Positions 9,504 through 18,858 of a stretch of 64,000 bases of DNA are shown piece after piece. The stretch lies in contig NZ_PDNZ01000009.1 of the NCBI RefSeq assembly GCF_003182595.1, positions 1 to 64,000 on the forward strand. The letters are read 5' to 3'. Position numbers and translations under genes: made by a program. The stretch's first letter is position 1; each line of letters begins with the position of its first letter. The stretch comes from Prosthecochloris marina (GTDB taxonomy: Bacteria > Bacteroidota > Chlorobiia > Chlorobiales > Chlorobiaceae). The notes below the pieces were generated by a model. The model was not told the DNA's origin. It did no database searches and saw nothing but the letters and a program-made list of their open reading frames with translations.

Positions 9504-9869
9504 TTAATGAGGAACGATGACATCCTGCTCATTCATGAGCCTGCCGATTTCCCCGGATGTAAGAACCTCGACATCCACGAGCAGATCGTCTTCGGTCAAT
9601 CCGCGTTCCTCCAGCGATTCCTTATCGACATAGAGCTTTTCAACATCATATCCGTCAAGGGCCATGAATGTTTTGGCAAAGCCTTTTGTTCCGATTCCTC
9701 CGGTATCCTGATCTTTCTTCAGCGCATAGATACCGTCACCGATAAACGCAACGGAAAGATCCTGCTCATAGGCTGCCATAATCAGAATCATTTCCAGACC
9801 TTCATAGGTATAAATTGAACCGTGAGGCGCCCGGCGCATCACGTGCATAATTTTTTTAACGTCTTCCAT
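9504..9869 (-). CDS. dsrF: DsrF (TusC family) sulfur-relay subunit
   Basis: 121 residues. The RRAPHGSIYTYEGLE and FIGDGIYALKKDQDT segments are characteristic of TusC/DsrF. No catalytic cysteine is present, which is normal for this structural subunit. It lies 18 bp after dsrE and 36 bp before dsrH, within one transcription unit. Confidence 0.93.
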   Translation of the reverse strand: MEDVKKIMHVMRRAPHGSIYTYEGLEMILIMAAYEQDLSVAFIGDGIYALKKDQDTGGIGTKGFAKTFMALDGYDVEKLYVDKESLEERGLTEDDLLVDVEVLTSGEIGRLMNEQDVIVPH

Positions 9870-9887
9870 GTTTATAGAGAATACCGT

Positions 9888-10247
9888 TTAGTCTCCAAAA
9901 GTTACCAATCTGTCATTGCGGATGGCGATATCGGTCAACGTTCCGAGACCGGTAATTTCCGCACCTTCTATAATGACATCGTCATTGATTCCTCTGCGCT
10001 TGGACGCAGCGATACATGCCAGCACTTCAACGCCGTGCTCCTTACCGAGCTCATTCCAGCGTCTTGCAATATCCCTGTCGTCCTGGGGGGGATCCATATG
10101 TTTTGTAACATTGGTCACACCATCGTTGTAGAGGAATACGGCATCAACCTTGTGCCCTTTTTTGATAGCTGCCTCCGCAAACTTGAAAGCAGTATCGGAA
10201 GCCTGATGGTTATAAGGCCCTTCCTTAAGCAAAATCCCAATATTCAC
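9888..10247 (-). CDS. dsrE: DsrE (TusD family) sulfur-accepting subunit
   Basis: 119 residues. Cys78 (VLACIAASKRRG) is at the same residue number as the persulfide-carrying active-site cysteine reported for Allochromatium DsrE. N-terminal MNIGILLKEGPY and FLYNDGV are family signatures. DsrE takes sulfur from TusA and forms the active subunit of DsrEFH. Co-occurrence with DsrC carrying both cysteines marks this as an oxidative-type Dsr system. Confidence 0.95.
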   Translation of the reverse strand: MNIGILLKEGPYNHQASDTAFKFAEAAIKKGHKVDAVFLYNDGVTNVTKHMDPPQDDRDIARRWNELGKEHGVEVLACIAASKRRGINDDVIIEGAEITGLGTLTDIAIRNDRLVTFGD

Positions 10248-10294
10248 TGTAGATACTGTTAGTTCAGGTTATTAAATAAAGTACAGGCACGTGC

Positions 10295-10666
10295 TCAAGC
10301 ACACTCCGCCATTTTTCCTTTGAACGTTTCATAGAGAGATTTCCAGGCTGTGGTATAGTTCTCATAAGGCCTCTCTATATAAGAGGAGAGATAGAGGGCC
10401 TTTTCAGCAGCATCGATATCACCGACTTTCAACGATTCGACCGCCTTTTCGCCTGAATCGGCAGCATCGTTACCCATAAGGTGGACCTGATGCCAGTAAT
10501 TTACCGCTTCTTCACGGTAGATAAACGAGACCGGAAGTGCCTCTGCCTCTTTCAGAGAAACGACCTCGACATTTTTCGGACCGAATTTCATTTTCCAGCC
10601 GTTTTCAGCCCACTTTCTGGAGAGTTCGACCGCCTCCTCCACCCGAGGGACCATATCTTCAAACAT
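10295..10666 (-). CDS. dsrU: conserved dsr-cluster protein of unknown function, in the dsrU position
   Basis: 123 residues, soluble, rich in helix-forming and acidic residues. Two cysteine-free halves are followed by a single cysteine near the C-terminus (MAECA). I recognise no catalytic motif. It sits between dsrL and dsrE, the place of the gene called dsrU in C. tepidum; the symbol rests on that synteny only. The ATG at 10666 follows GGAGG with a spacing of about 9 bp. A strong inverted repeat precedes it (10692-10740), so its expression relative to dsrL may differ. Confidence 0.65.
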   Translation of the reverse strand: MFEDMVPRVEEAVELSRKWAENGWKMKFGPKNVEVVSLKEAEALPVSFIYREEAVNYWHQVHLMGNDAADSGEKAVESLKVGDIDAAEKALYLSSYIERPYENYTTAWKSLYETFKGKMAECA

Positions 10667-10691
10667 AAACCTCTATACCTCCATCTTTTAA

Positions 10692-10740
10692 GGGCATCTC
10701 TATTTATTCTGCGCTTCAACTTCAATAAATAGAGATGTCC
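10692..10740 (-). promoter_or_regulatory. 17-bp inverted repeat between dsrL and dsrU (attenuator or mRNA-processing hairpin)
   Basis: Arms 10692-10708 and 10724-10740 pair over 17 positions with a single G-T, enclosing a 15-base loop. It begins 10 bp after the dsrL stop. In the direction of transcription the stem is followed by TTAAAAGATGG rather than a run of T, so a full intrinsic terminator is unlikely. A partial terminator or a stabilised 3' end for the dsrNCABL part of the transcript is more plausible. Confidence 0.6.
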
Positions 10741-10749
10741 ATCGTTTCA

Positions 10750-12492
10750 TTAAAGACCCTCGGCACCACCCATCTGAATATACCCGCAAGGGCAGATCAG
10801 ATGACAAAGGTGGCAACCCTCACACTCTGAATATTTGGTATACATCACCTCACCGACGGGATTATCCTTGAAACGCTGGATTGTTTCATGCGGACAGAAG
10901 GAAACGCATTGTTTACAGTCGAAACAAAGCCCGCAACTCATGCATCGCATTGCCTCATGGACAAACTGTTCTTCGGTGATCCCCTGGTCGATTTCGGTCT
11001 CGAGACCATCCTTGACGCGAACGTCAGGGGGAAGATGCGTCCTTTCACTCCTCTCTGCACCCTCGTAATACTCGAGATTCATGTCGGAAGTTTTGATGAC
11101 TCTTCGCTCCTCAACCGGCGGAAACTCTCCGGTGAATTTGGCGTGAATGCTTTCAGCAGCCCGTCTTCCATCACCGATAGCACCACAGACAAGGCCGAGG
11201 TTTACCGCATCTCCTCCGGCAAATACACCGTCTTCGAGTGACCAGTCTTTTTTAGGCTTCAGCCAGTCCCTGCCGCTGATATAACGCTCGGCATCCAGCC
11301 ATTCCGGTTCCTGGCTAATGGATGGGATGAGCGTGGTACAAGGCACTTCGAACTCAGAACCTTCGATCGGCACCGGTCTTCTTCGACCACTCTTGTCAGG
11401 TTCACCAAGTTCCATTCGCTGACACTTCACAGCAACTGCACGGTTGTTTTCGGTAACAATACCGATCGGAGCGGTCAGAAACTGAATGTCGATATTCTCT
11501 TCAAGCGCCTCCTCGATTTCAGGGTCAATTGCAGGCATCTCGTTACGGGTACGTCGATAAAGAATCGTTACCTTTCCGGCACCCAGCCTCAACGATACAC
11601 GTGCAGCATCGATGGCGGTATCACCACCACCGATCACAACAACCTGATCACCGACATCGATTTTTTCGCCCGAATGGACACGGTTGAGAAACTCCGCACC
11701 GGTATAGACATTCTCAGCATCTTCACCATCCAGACCGAGCCGAATGCCTTTATGAGCACCGATAGCGAGGTAAACCGCATCGTATTTTTTCCTGATTTCA
11801 TCAAGGCTGATATCCTTGCCTATAACCGTATTACATCTGATTTCAACCCCCATTCGCTCAATTGCCCCCACTTCGGCATCAATAACGTGACGGGGCAACC
11901 TGTATGGAGGTATTCCGTATCGAAGCATTCCCCCTGTTTCCTCAAACGCTTCGAAAACAGTGACATTATAGCCACGGCGGGCGAGCTGAAACGCACAGCT
12001 CAAACCTGCAGGACCTGAACCGACAACTGCGATTCGCTCAGGCCTTACTTCATCGGTCAGCTTTTCATGCTCAAAACCGTGTTGTATGGCATAATCACCT
12101 ATCCAGCGCTCGAAGGCGTTGATACTTACCGAACCATCCTTCTCGTTCCGGTTGCAGCCGCCTTCACACGGATTGGGACATACGCGACCACATACTGCGG
12201 GTAACGGCTGAGTTTTGCTTACCTCGTGCCAGACCTTCCGGTATACCTCTTCCTTGTTCAGCTTTTTGGTTTCTATCTGCTGCACCGTCGTAAGCCACGC
12301 GCGGATATCGTTTCCCGCCGGGCATGCATCGTTACAGGGTGGCCGCCACTCGACATATATCGGACATTTGTGACTGGCATCACCGAAAGCAACTACCTTA
12401 TCCGCCCCAACTTGCTCTTTATATGGTGGATACTCGTAATTAAGAGCGAAATCAAGGACCGGGTTGGACTCCTTGGGATCAAGTTGACTCAT
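10750..12492 (-). CDS. dsrL: DsrL, iron-sulfur flavoprotein NAD(P)-linked oxidoreductase
   Basis: 580 residues, GltD/NfnB-like. An N-terminal cluster region (Cys43, Cys53, Cys57 in the RPPCNDACPAGNDIRAW segment) is followed by an FAD site (VVGSGPAGLSCAF, about 155), an NAD(P) site (VVIGGGDTAIDAARVSL, about 285) and a C-terminal two-cluster ferredoxin domain (CMSCGLCFDCKQCVSFC; CEGCHLCHLIC). DsrL is essential for sulfur-globule oxidation in Allochromatium and serves as a redox partner of DsrAB. It lies 21 bp after dsrB. The C-terminal ferredoxin domain and length fit the green-sulfur-bacterial form. Confidence 0.95.
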   Translation of the reverse strand: MSQLDPKESNPVLDFALNYEYPPYKEQVGADKVVAFGDASHKCPIYVEWRPPCNDACPAGNDIRAWLTTVQQIETKKLNKEEVYRKVWHEVSKTQPLPAVCGRVCPNPCEGGCNRNEKDGSVSINAFERWIGDYAIQHGFEHEKLTDEVRPERIAVVGSGPAGLSCAFQLARRGYNVTVFEAFEETGGMLRYGIPPYRLPRHVIDAEVGAIERMGVEIRCNTVIGKDISLDEIRKKYDAVYLAIGAHKGIRLGLDGEDAENVYTGAEFLNRVHSGEKIDVGDQVVVIGGGDTAIDAARVSLRLGAGKVTILYRRTRNEMPAIDPEIEEALEENIDIQFLTAPIGIVTENNRAVAVKCQRMELGEPDKSGRRRPVPIEGSEFEVPCTTLIPSISQEPEWLDAERYISGRDWLKPKKDWSLEDGVFAGGDAVNLGLVCGAIGDGRRAAESIHAKFTGEFPPVEERRVIKTSDMNLEYYEGAERSERTHLPPDVRVKDGLETEIDQGITEEQFVHEAMRCMSCGLCFDCKQCVSFCPHETIQRFKDNPVGEVMYTKYSECEGCHLCHLICPCGYIQMGGAEGL

Positions 12493-12513
12493 TGTTCTAC
12501 TCCTTGCCTTTTA

Positions 12514-13593
12514 TCAGAACCGTACGTGAGCGGACTGATTGAATGTTGTTCTCGCATGTCTGTAGTTATCGATCATATCCTCGTCAAAGATGAGGCCGGT
12601 CTCTTCGAAGAACTGTTTCCAACCGATTCTTTCAACCCATTCTCCCAGTCTCTCCCATGGACGCCCTCCCTTACGATAGGCATCGAGTATCTGCTTGACA
12701 ACAGCACCCACCTCAGGCCAGCGGGGAGGATTGTTCGGCAAACCATGAGCCACAAGGCTCATCAAAGCAGGTTTTGATCTGGCGTTGCTGTTTTTTCCGG
12801 CAACCCAAATAGCAAATTTGGAGTATTCAGGGTGATTAATCTCCATGGAAGGGCACGCCCCGAAACAGGCGCCGCAGTACATGCATTTTTCCTCATCGAT
12901 CACCAGCGATTTCTTGCCGTTAACAACCGTAGGACGGATTGCAGCAACCGGACAACGGGCGACAACTTTCGGCAGCTCGCAAATTTCACTCAGATTTTCA
13001 TGGTTGATCCGGGGCGGACGGGTATGTTTCACGATAATCGCGATATCCCCCTGGCCACCGCAGTTCAGCTCACAGCACTGGGTAACGATCTTGACCTTAT
13101 TCGGGAAATCCATGCCTCTGAAACCGTCGATAAGTTCATCCATCAGTGCCTTGACGACACCCGATGCGTCAGTTGCAGGAATATCACAATGCAACCACCC
13201 TTGGGTATGGGCAATCGGGGAAATGGTCTTGCCGGTACCGCCGACAGGAATTCCCCTGCTTTCGAGTTCATCGATAAGCGGCTGAACCTTTTCCTCATCC
13301 GGGGTTAGAAATTCCACGTTGTTTCGAGTGGTGAACCGTAGGTATCCATCGGCATAGGTATCGGCCACATCGCAAAGTACCCTTATAAAATCAACCGAAT
13401 CCTGGCGGGGAGTTCCTCCGCGCACGGTATAGAGCACATCACCGCTTTCGGCAACGTGTTTCAACACCCCAGGTCGGGGATACTCATGATATTTCCATTT
13501 CCCGTAGTTTTTTTTCACAACCGGGTGCAGACCCTCCTTGTAAGGATAAGGGCCCGACTCAACTGTTTTCCATGTTCTTTCAGGACTGCTCAT
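12514..13593 (-). CDS. dsrB: dissimilatory sulfite reductase beta subunit
   Basis: 359 residues. The sirohaem/[4Fe-4S] region contains TQCCELNCGGQGDIA (about 170), and an inserted ferredoxin domain has CMYCGACFGACP (about 240). This is the usual DsrB layout. With DsrA it forms the alpha2beta2 reverse-type sulfite reductase that oxidises DsrC-bound sulfur to sulfite. It starts 49 bp after dsrA. The companions dsrEFH and dsrL make oxidation the expected direction. Confidence 0.96.
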   Translation of the reverse strand: MSSPERTWKTVESGPYPYKEGLHPVVKKNYGKWKYHEYPRPGVLKHVAESGDVLYTVRGGTPRQDSVDFIRVLCDVADTYADGYLRFTTRNNVEFLTPDEEKVQPLIDELESRGIPVGGTGKTISPIAHTQGWLHCDIPATDASGVVKALMDELIDGFRGMDFPNKVKIVTQCCELNCGGQGDIAIIVKHTRPPRINHENLSEICELPKVVARCPVAAIRPTVVNGKKSLVIDEEKCMYCGACFGACPSMEINHPEYSKFAIWVAGKNSNARSKPALMSLVAHGLPNNPPRWPEVGAVVKQILDAYRKGGRPWERLGEWVERIGWKQFFEETGLIFDEDMIDNYRHARTTFNQSAHVRF

Positions 13594-13642
13594 ATTAAAT
13601 TCCCCTCAAATTGTTTTTATCTCAACTGGAAGATTGTTAATC

Positions 13643-14869
13643 CTAATATTTCGTCTTGAAGTACGGATTGTCACGCGGCTTCGTCACCATGTCGATACTC
13701 GGTTCCAAACCGACACCGTCGAGAAACTGCTTCATACCGACGCGTTCGATAGTTTCACCAAGTCGTTCGTGGTCAAGACCATTATCATCCCACCAGTCGA
13801 TAATCTCATCGGCCAGATCGATAAACTCCTCGATATCCTCTTCGTTTTCCATTTTCCTGAACGGCACAATCATGGACCCGGCATTGAAACCGACTTTGAG
13901 CGTACTCTTTCCGCCCATCAGGAGAGCCACGCCGCGCTCCTTGCCCGGAGAAAGCGCTTTCGGCATCACATTCAGACAATGCATGCAGTGAACACAGTTG
14001 CTGTTGTCTATCTCTATTCCGCCATCCTTGAGAGAAATAGCCCTTGTAGGACAGAGGTTAACAACCTCATTGACCAGTTTTTCCATTCCATTCGTTTCAA
14101 CCCATGCTTTCACCTCATCGGCATCCATCTGGATCGAATCTTTCCACATCCCTATCACAGCTATGTCGGAGCGCATGATTGAATTCGTACAGTCGTTGGG
14201 ACACCCAGAAAACTTAAGTTTGAATTTGTAGTTCCACTCAGGGCGATGGACCGCACCCACAAAATGTTTCATGACTCTCTCGTGCATTTCGAGGGTATCG
14301 TAACAAGCCTGCTCACAGCGAGCGGGACCGGCACAGGAAACTCCGGTACGCATTCCGGCTCCCGCACCGCCAAGATCCCAACCATTCTGGTTGAGTTCGT
14401 CAAAACACTCTTGAACTTTGTCAGCCTCGATACCTTGCAGCATGATATCTCCGGTCTGCCCATGCAAGGCTATCAGGCCGGTTCCGTGCTTTTCCCAAAT
14501 ATCGCACAGTTCCCTCAACGTATCCGTTTTGTAATGCAATCCCGGGGGAGCCTGGATACGCATTGTATGAAACTCCGATGCTTCAGGCAGCTTATCCCTT
14601 ATCATCGAATATCGTGTAATAATCCCTGCGCCATATCCTTTCACGGTAACGAGCCCACCTTTCCAATATCCCATCCTGGTCTGGTAAGAATATTCCAGCT
14701 GATCCATTACGCCGCGTAGCATCGGCTTTTTTGTCCTTTCGGCAAGCTCCTTGAGACCGGTCACAAAACTTGGCCAGGGACCGCTTTCAAGCTCGTCCAG
14801 CATCGGTGTGGGGTTCAAAAACTTCCCATTATCCGACCCGTTCGAGCCGGCACCTGTAGCATCACCCAT
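13643..14869 (-). CDS. dsrA: dissimilatory sulfite reductase alpha subunit
   Basis: 408 residues. The start is fixed at ATG 14869 by an AAAGGAGGATCATT leader; a start at 14890 would precede this ribosome site. The coupled sirohaem-[4Fe-4S] ligands are visible as CAGPARCEQAC and FSGCPNDC (about 180-235), and a ferredoxin domain follows (CPTRAISLKDGG, then CVHCMHC, with a fourth ligand apparently replaced or displaced). Length and order match DsrA. It lies 54 bp after dsrC. Confidence 0.96.
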   Translation of the reverse strand: MGDATGAGSNGSDNGKFLNPTPMLDELESGPWPSFVTGLKELAERTKKPMLRGVMDQLEYSYQTRMGYWKGGLVTVKGYGAGIITRYSMIRDKLPEASEFHTMRIQAPPGLHYKTDTLRELCDIWEKHGTGLIALHGQTGDIMLQGIEADKVQECFDELNQNGWDLGGAGAGMRTGVSCAGPARCEQACYDTLEMHERVMKHFVGAVHRPEWNYKFKLKFSGCPNDCTNSIMRSDIAVIGMWKDSIQMDADEVKAWVETNGMEKLVNEVVNLCPTRAISLKDGGIEIDNSNCVHCMHCLNVMPKALSPGKERGVALLMGGKSTLKVGFNAGSMIVPFRKMENEEDIEEFIDLADEIIDWWDDNGLDHERLGETIERVGMKQFLDGVGLEPSIDMVTKPRDNPYFKTKY

Positions 14870-14923
14870 AATGATCCTCCTTTGATTCACAAAAAATTGG
14901 AAGGGAAACAGAGGTTCTGCCCC

Positions 14924-15259
14924 TTAAACACAACCAGTTGGTTTCGGCAACCCTGCTATTTTACATGCCTGCAGAGCCGGCCCGCTCGGGAAAAGACCAT
15001 AAAGGAATTCCGAAGCAGCTTTTTTATCCAAACCTCGCTCTTTGGCGATAGCCTTGGTAAGCACTTTAACTGCCGGAGCTATCTGATAATCGTCGTAGTA
15101 ATCCCTGAGAAAGTTGACTACGCTCCAATGCTCCTCTGCCATCTCAATATCCTCAGCTTCAGCAAGCTTGCCCGCCACATCTTTAGACCAATCTTCAAGA
15201 TTCACAAGATAACCGTCATCATCTGTCTCGATAGCCAAACCATTTACCTCAATCCCCAT
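14924..15259 (-). CDS. dsrC: DsrC, sulfur-carrier substrate protein of DsrAB
   Basis: 111 residues. The flexible C-terminal arm ends KIAGLPKPTGCV and carries both conserved cysteines, Cys99 and Cys110, eleven residues apart. Both are needed to form the trisulfide acted on by DsrAB and DsrK, so this is a true DsrC and not a TusE-type protein with one cysteine. The ATG at 15259 is preceded by an AGGAG site. It lies between dsrN and dsrA, separated from dsrN by a 213-bp AT-rich gap. Confidence 0.96.
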   Translation of the reverse strand: MGIEVNGLAIETDDDGYLVNLEDWSKDVAGKLAEAEDIEMAEEHWSVVNFLRDYYDDYQIAPAVKVLTKAIAKERGLDKKAASEFLYGLFPSGPALQACKIAGLPKPTGCV

Positions 15260-15472
15260 AATTCAACTCCTTTATTCATTTGAATTAGTAAAAGCAAAAG
15301 AAAAATAACACAAAATACACCTCAAATACATCAAACGCAATAATTACTGCATAAAACCCTCACAACAACAAAAAAAAATCATAGATAAACTATATAGGCA
15401 TATAATTATCAATACTCACACTTTTTTCATTTGTTTTTTTTTTGCATGAGGCAATCCATAAATCATGAATTA
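15260..15472 (-). promoter_or_regulatory. AT-rich leader upstream of dsrC, probable internal promoter region
   Basis: This 213-bp gap is the largest break inside dsrN-dsrW. It is very AT-rich and holds no gene. On the minus strand a TTGATA near 15410 and TATAGT/TTTATC candidates around 15385-15395 could form a promoter for the highly expressed dsrCAB genes, but the spacing is ambiguous. A TATATAGGCAT motif here resembles TATATAGGTAT ahead of pdxJ (about 25998) and of the PHP gene (about 28860). No convincing terminator follows dsrN. Confidence 0.3.
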
Positions 15473-16867
15473 TCAAACTGCGCACCTTCCTTTTACCTTG
15501 TAGTCAGAAGCCAAAGCGACAAATCTTCTCGCCCAGCCCGGGTTTGCGACGGCATGAAGGTGTGCAAAGGAAGCAAACAGATTCCCCCTCAGCACACCGT
15601 CACGTTTGCCTGTCACTCCGAATCCCCGTAGTACCTCGAACTGATAAGCATCGATTTCACTTGAGTCGAACGGCTTCGAGTAATGAAACTCATGAGCTCT
15701 GATCCTTTCACCTTTGGCAAACCAGGGACTATCGCAAACACTCTTCATATCGAGATACCCGTGCCCGACGGGCTTGTTTTGAAACCCCATTTCAAAAGGA
15801 AAAACATTTGCAAGAGGATATGTCTCACCCTCATAATGAGCGGCACTGCAAAGATAGATCAACCCACCGCATTCCGCATAAAGAGGAATGCCAGATCGGG
15901 CAGCTTCCCTTACATCTCTTAAAAGACTGCGATTGCCACTGAGTTCTCGGAGAAAAGATTCTGGAAATCCACCACCGAGATAAAGACCGTCCACATCAGG
16001 CAGCGAAGCATCTTCCAACGCATTGATAAAGACCAATTCAGCTCCGTTTTTCGCTAAAGCTTCAAGATTTTCAGGATAGTAAAAACAGAAAGCAGGATCC
16101 ATGAAGACACCTATCGATACGGATGCAATAGCTTTTCTTTCGGCTTTTACCTGTGATGTTTTCAGAGGCGGAGCCTGAGAAAAAAGAGATCGTATAGCCT
16201 GCAAATCACAACAACTGGCAATCTTTTCACCAACATTTCGGATAATAGTTTCCGCATCGGCAGTTTCATCAATCGTTGTCAGCCCCAGCTGTCTTTCTGT
16301 AATAGCCAGAGCATCATCTTTAGGGATTGCACCCAAAACCGGCACACCACAAAACCGCTCGATAGCACTTCTTTGTTTTTCTTCCTGTCGCGCCCCTTGC
16401 AACCGGTTGAGAATGACGCCCTTTATACAAGCCTTTGGAGGCATCGATTGCATCCCCTTGACAATCGCAGCTGCTCCACGGTTCATTTTTTGGCTGTCAA
16501 CAACCAGTACAACCGGAGTCTCGAGCAGTTCCGCCAATCCTGCGCTGCTGTCAGCCCCATCAACGTCCATGCCGTCATGGAGGCCGTGGTTGCCCTCTAT
16601 CAGCGAAAAACTCTTTTCATCGCTGTTGCTGATAAACGAGTCAAGACAGTTTCCGGCACCCATCAAAAACGGGTCGAGATTTCGGCACTGACTTCCCGTA
16701 ACCAACCTGTGCCACATCGGATCGATGTAGTCAGGGCCTTTTTTGAAACTGTTCACGCTAAAACCCTCTTGCACAAGATTGTACATGACTCCAAGGCTCA
16801 CCAGCGTCTTGCCCGAGCTTTTATGGGGGGCTGATATCATCAACCGAGGTATACTCACTGCTTTCAC
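15473..16867 (-). CDS. dsrN: DsrN, CbiA-like sirohaem amidase
   Basis: 464 residues, GTG start at 16867. The N-terminal P-loop-type motif is ISAPHKSSGKTLVS; the C-terminal glutaminase-like part carries YLGGGFPESFL (about 292) and the cysteine in PLYAECGGLIYL (about 330), as in cobyrinic acid a,c-diamide synthase. In dsr clusters the protein is DsrN, which amidates sirohaem to siroamide for DsrAB. The gene opens the dsrN-C-A-B run and lies 159 bp after tusA. Confidence 0.93.
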   Translation of the reverse strand: MKAVSIPRLMISAPHKSSGKTLVSLGVMYNLVQEGFSVNSFKKGPDYIDPMWHRLVTGSQCRNLDPFLMGAGNCLDSFISNSDEKSFSLIEGNHGLHDGMDVDGADSSAGLAELLETPVVLVVDSQKMNRGAAAIVKGMQSMPPKACIKGVILNRLQGARQEEKQRSAIERFCGVPVLGAIPKDDALAITERQLGLTTIDETADAETIIRNVGEKIASCCDLQAIRSLFSQAPPLKTSQVKAERKAIASVSIGVFMDPAFCFYYPENLEALAKNGAELVFINALEDASLPDVDGLYLGGGFPESFLRELSGNRSLLRDVREAARSGIPLYAECGGLIYLCSAAHYEGETYPLANVFPFEMGFQNKPVGHGYLDMKSVCDSPWFAKGERIRAHEFHYSKPFDSSEIDAYQFEVLRGFGVTGKRDGVLRGNLFASFAHLHAVANPGWARRFVALASDYKVKGRCAV

Positions 16868-17026
16868 GGCAACTCATTTCATAAACTCAGTAAAAAGGCT
16901 GAGCCACATTATTTCAACTCTGCCAAAAAACAATAAACGCCTCTCCTGCAATGTACGCGCAGGCATCTGCCCGGCGGTATATTGCAGACTGTACGATCAG
17001 AAGACATCCATCACTCTGACGTCAAA

Positions 17027-17263
17027 CTATTTTTTCTTGATATAAAAGGTATGGATATCACCTTCTTCGACGTGCTCGATCACCTCGTTTCCTGTACGCT
17101 TGGACCATGAAGCCATATCGTTAACGGAGCCGGGATCGGTTGCCATCATTTTCAAAACGTCACCGCTTTGCAAGCTATCCACAGCTTTCTTGGTTTTAAG
17201 AATCGGCAAAGGACAGTTCATTCCCTTGCAGTCAAGCTCCATATTGGTTGCGATTTCACTCAT
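17027..17263 (-). CDS. tusA: TusA-family sulfur-transfer protein
   Basis: 78 residues. The family motif CPLPILKTKKA is at residues 17-27, with Cys17 the persulfide carrier. An AAGGAG site precedes the ATG at 17263. In sulfur oxidisers TusA passes rhodanese-derived sulfur to DsrE, and its place between a rhodanese and dsrN fits that relay. Confidence 0.95.
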   Translation of the reverse strand: MSEIATNMELDCKGMNCPLPILKTKKAVDSLQSGDVLKMMATDPGSVNDMASWSKRTGNEVIEHVEEGDIHTFYIKKK

Positions 17264-17575
17264 GGCTTCTCCTTCTTGAAAATTACGTAACTACCGAAGT
17301 TTGTTTCCCGACTATGCGAATATCAAGGCTCAGAAATTCGAAAAACGGGGGATTTTATAAAACATAAAGCTACATAATTACATAACTATAGTCAAGAAAA
17401 AACAACGGTATCGCTCAAAAAACACCCTGTTTTTCGTTACGGCAGTCTCGATACTATTGGAGTAATTTCAGGAGCTTCGATTCCCCGACAACAAGCCGGT
17501 AACATGCCGCATTGAAGCCATCCCAAATGAAGAATAAAAGGGGGGAGAAAGAGTAACTTGCTTTGATATCCGGTA
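17264..17575. other. intergenic gap between the YeiH-type exporter and tusA
   Basis: 312 bp without a gene. A short AT-rich palindrome, AAAAACA-CCC-TGTTTTT, lies near 17425-17441; it could be a weak terminator or nothing. The tusA promoter must lie here if tusA is not read through from the upstream gene. No repeat family of this window is present. Confidence 0.5.
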
Positions 17576-18685
17576 TTACGACATCCAGTAGATGGCCCCT
17601 AAAACCAATGCAGCAAGAAACAACGTTTCGGCAACAATTATCGAAACCGGCTTCCAGCCCACATCAAAAAGAGCTTTGAGAGATGTCTTCATACCGAGAG
17701 CCGCTATAGCGGTAACCAGACACCAGCGCGATGTATCTACAACGAACTGACGAATGGGTTCGGGAGTCACACCGGCACTGTTGACCCCGACCAGTAGAAT
17801 GAAAAAAATGATGAACGGCGGTAAAAAGACACCACCGGCAGCATTTCCTTCTTCCTTGTTGCGCGTATGAAAAATCAAGGAAAGAGTAAAAACCGCAGGC
17901 ACCAACATGGCAACACGCAGAAGCTTGATAAAGGTAGCCGTATCTCCGGTTTTATCGGAAACGGAATAGCCTGCGCCGACTACCTGAGCAACATCGTGAA
18001 TGGTTCCGCCAAGGAAAATACCGGCCGCATCATGATCGAGGCCGAACTGTTCGACAACGACGGGATAGAAAATCATTGCAACCGTACTGAGAGCGGTCAC
18101 GCTGATCACGGTAAAAATAGTATTGCGTTCGCTGTATTCATCTTTTGGAAGGATTGCCGAAATAGCAAGCGCAGCCGATGCCCCGCAGATACCGACACTT
18201 CCTCCCGTCAGCACACCGAACCGTTTTCCTCGTCCCATGATTTTTGAAAGACCGAGCCCAAAGAGTATCGTCAGCATGACAGACACAACCACTACAGCCA
18301 TTGGCCCGGCACCAAGAGATAAAATCTGTTCAAGGGTTATCCGCATACCAAGAAGTGCAACCCCGATTCTCAGAATGGTTTTGGATGCAAACTGAATACC
18401 GGCAATAGCTTGCCCTCCCTCGGACAAAAACCGGAAAGCCATGCCGAGCAAAAGGGCGAACAGCATGGTCGGGGCTCCGTAGTGTTCGGAAAGAAACGTT
18501 GCCGCGGCTGCAACGGTAACCGAAGCGATAATACCAGGAAACAACTCATCGAAACGAACCTTGGCTGCCTTGGCGTGACACTGAAAACCGCAGCGCTCTG
18601 CCTCGACAATATGCTCCTTGGTTGGAATTTCGGTATCTACTCGCTCTTGTGATCGCAAGGGCTCCTGCTTGCCATTGGCGCTCAT
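17576..18685 (-). CDS. YeiH/UPF0324 family membrane protein, putative sulfate exporter
   Basis: 369 residues. A charged cytoplasmic N-terminus (about 45 residues, with two isolated cysteines) is followed by about ten membrane segments. Glycine-rich family motifs include ALLLGMAFRF, GVLTGGSVGICGASAALAI and GGTIHDVAQVVGAGYSVSD. AAGGA precedes the ATG at 18685. Members of this family are annotated as putative sulfate exporters; experimental support is thin. Its place beside tusA and a rhodanese at the head of the dsr block suggests a role in disposing of an oxidised sulfur anion. Confidence 0.8.
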   Translation of the reverse strand: MSANGKQEPLRSQERVDTEIPTKEHIVEAERCGFQCHAKAAKVRFDELFPGIIASVTVAAAATFLSEHYGAPTMLFALLLGMAFRFLSEGGQAIAGIQFASKTILRIGVALLGMRITLEQILSLGAGPMAVVVVSVMLTILFGLGLSKIMGRGKRFGVLTGGSVGICGASAALAISAILPKDEYSERNTIFTVISVTALSTVAMIFYPVVVEQFGLDHDAAGIFLGGTIHDVAQVVGAGYSVSDKTGDTATFIKLLRVAMLVPAVFTLSLIFHTRNKEEGNAAGGVFLPPFIIFFILLVGVNSAGVTPEPIRQFVVDTSRWCLVTAIAALGMKTSLKALFDVGWKPVSIIVAETLFLAALVLGAIYWMS

Positions 18686-18858
18686 TTCAGATCCTTCTTT
18701 TGGGGATTTATGCTTTTCATCTGATCTTTCTGGGCTCCAAAGGTTTTCAAAGACCCAGACGAAGATAAGAAAAGAAAAACCCTCGTCCTACTCGACACAA
18801 GAAACAAACAGTTTTTTGCGTACGGGATTTTTACTTTACCCCCTCCCAGTCTCGGTAT

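Noticed and set aside
12226..12777. Plus-strand 183-codon frame across the dsrB-dsrL junction
   Set aside because: Antisense to both genes, without ribosome site or motif.
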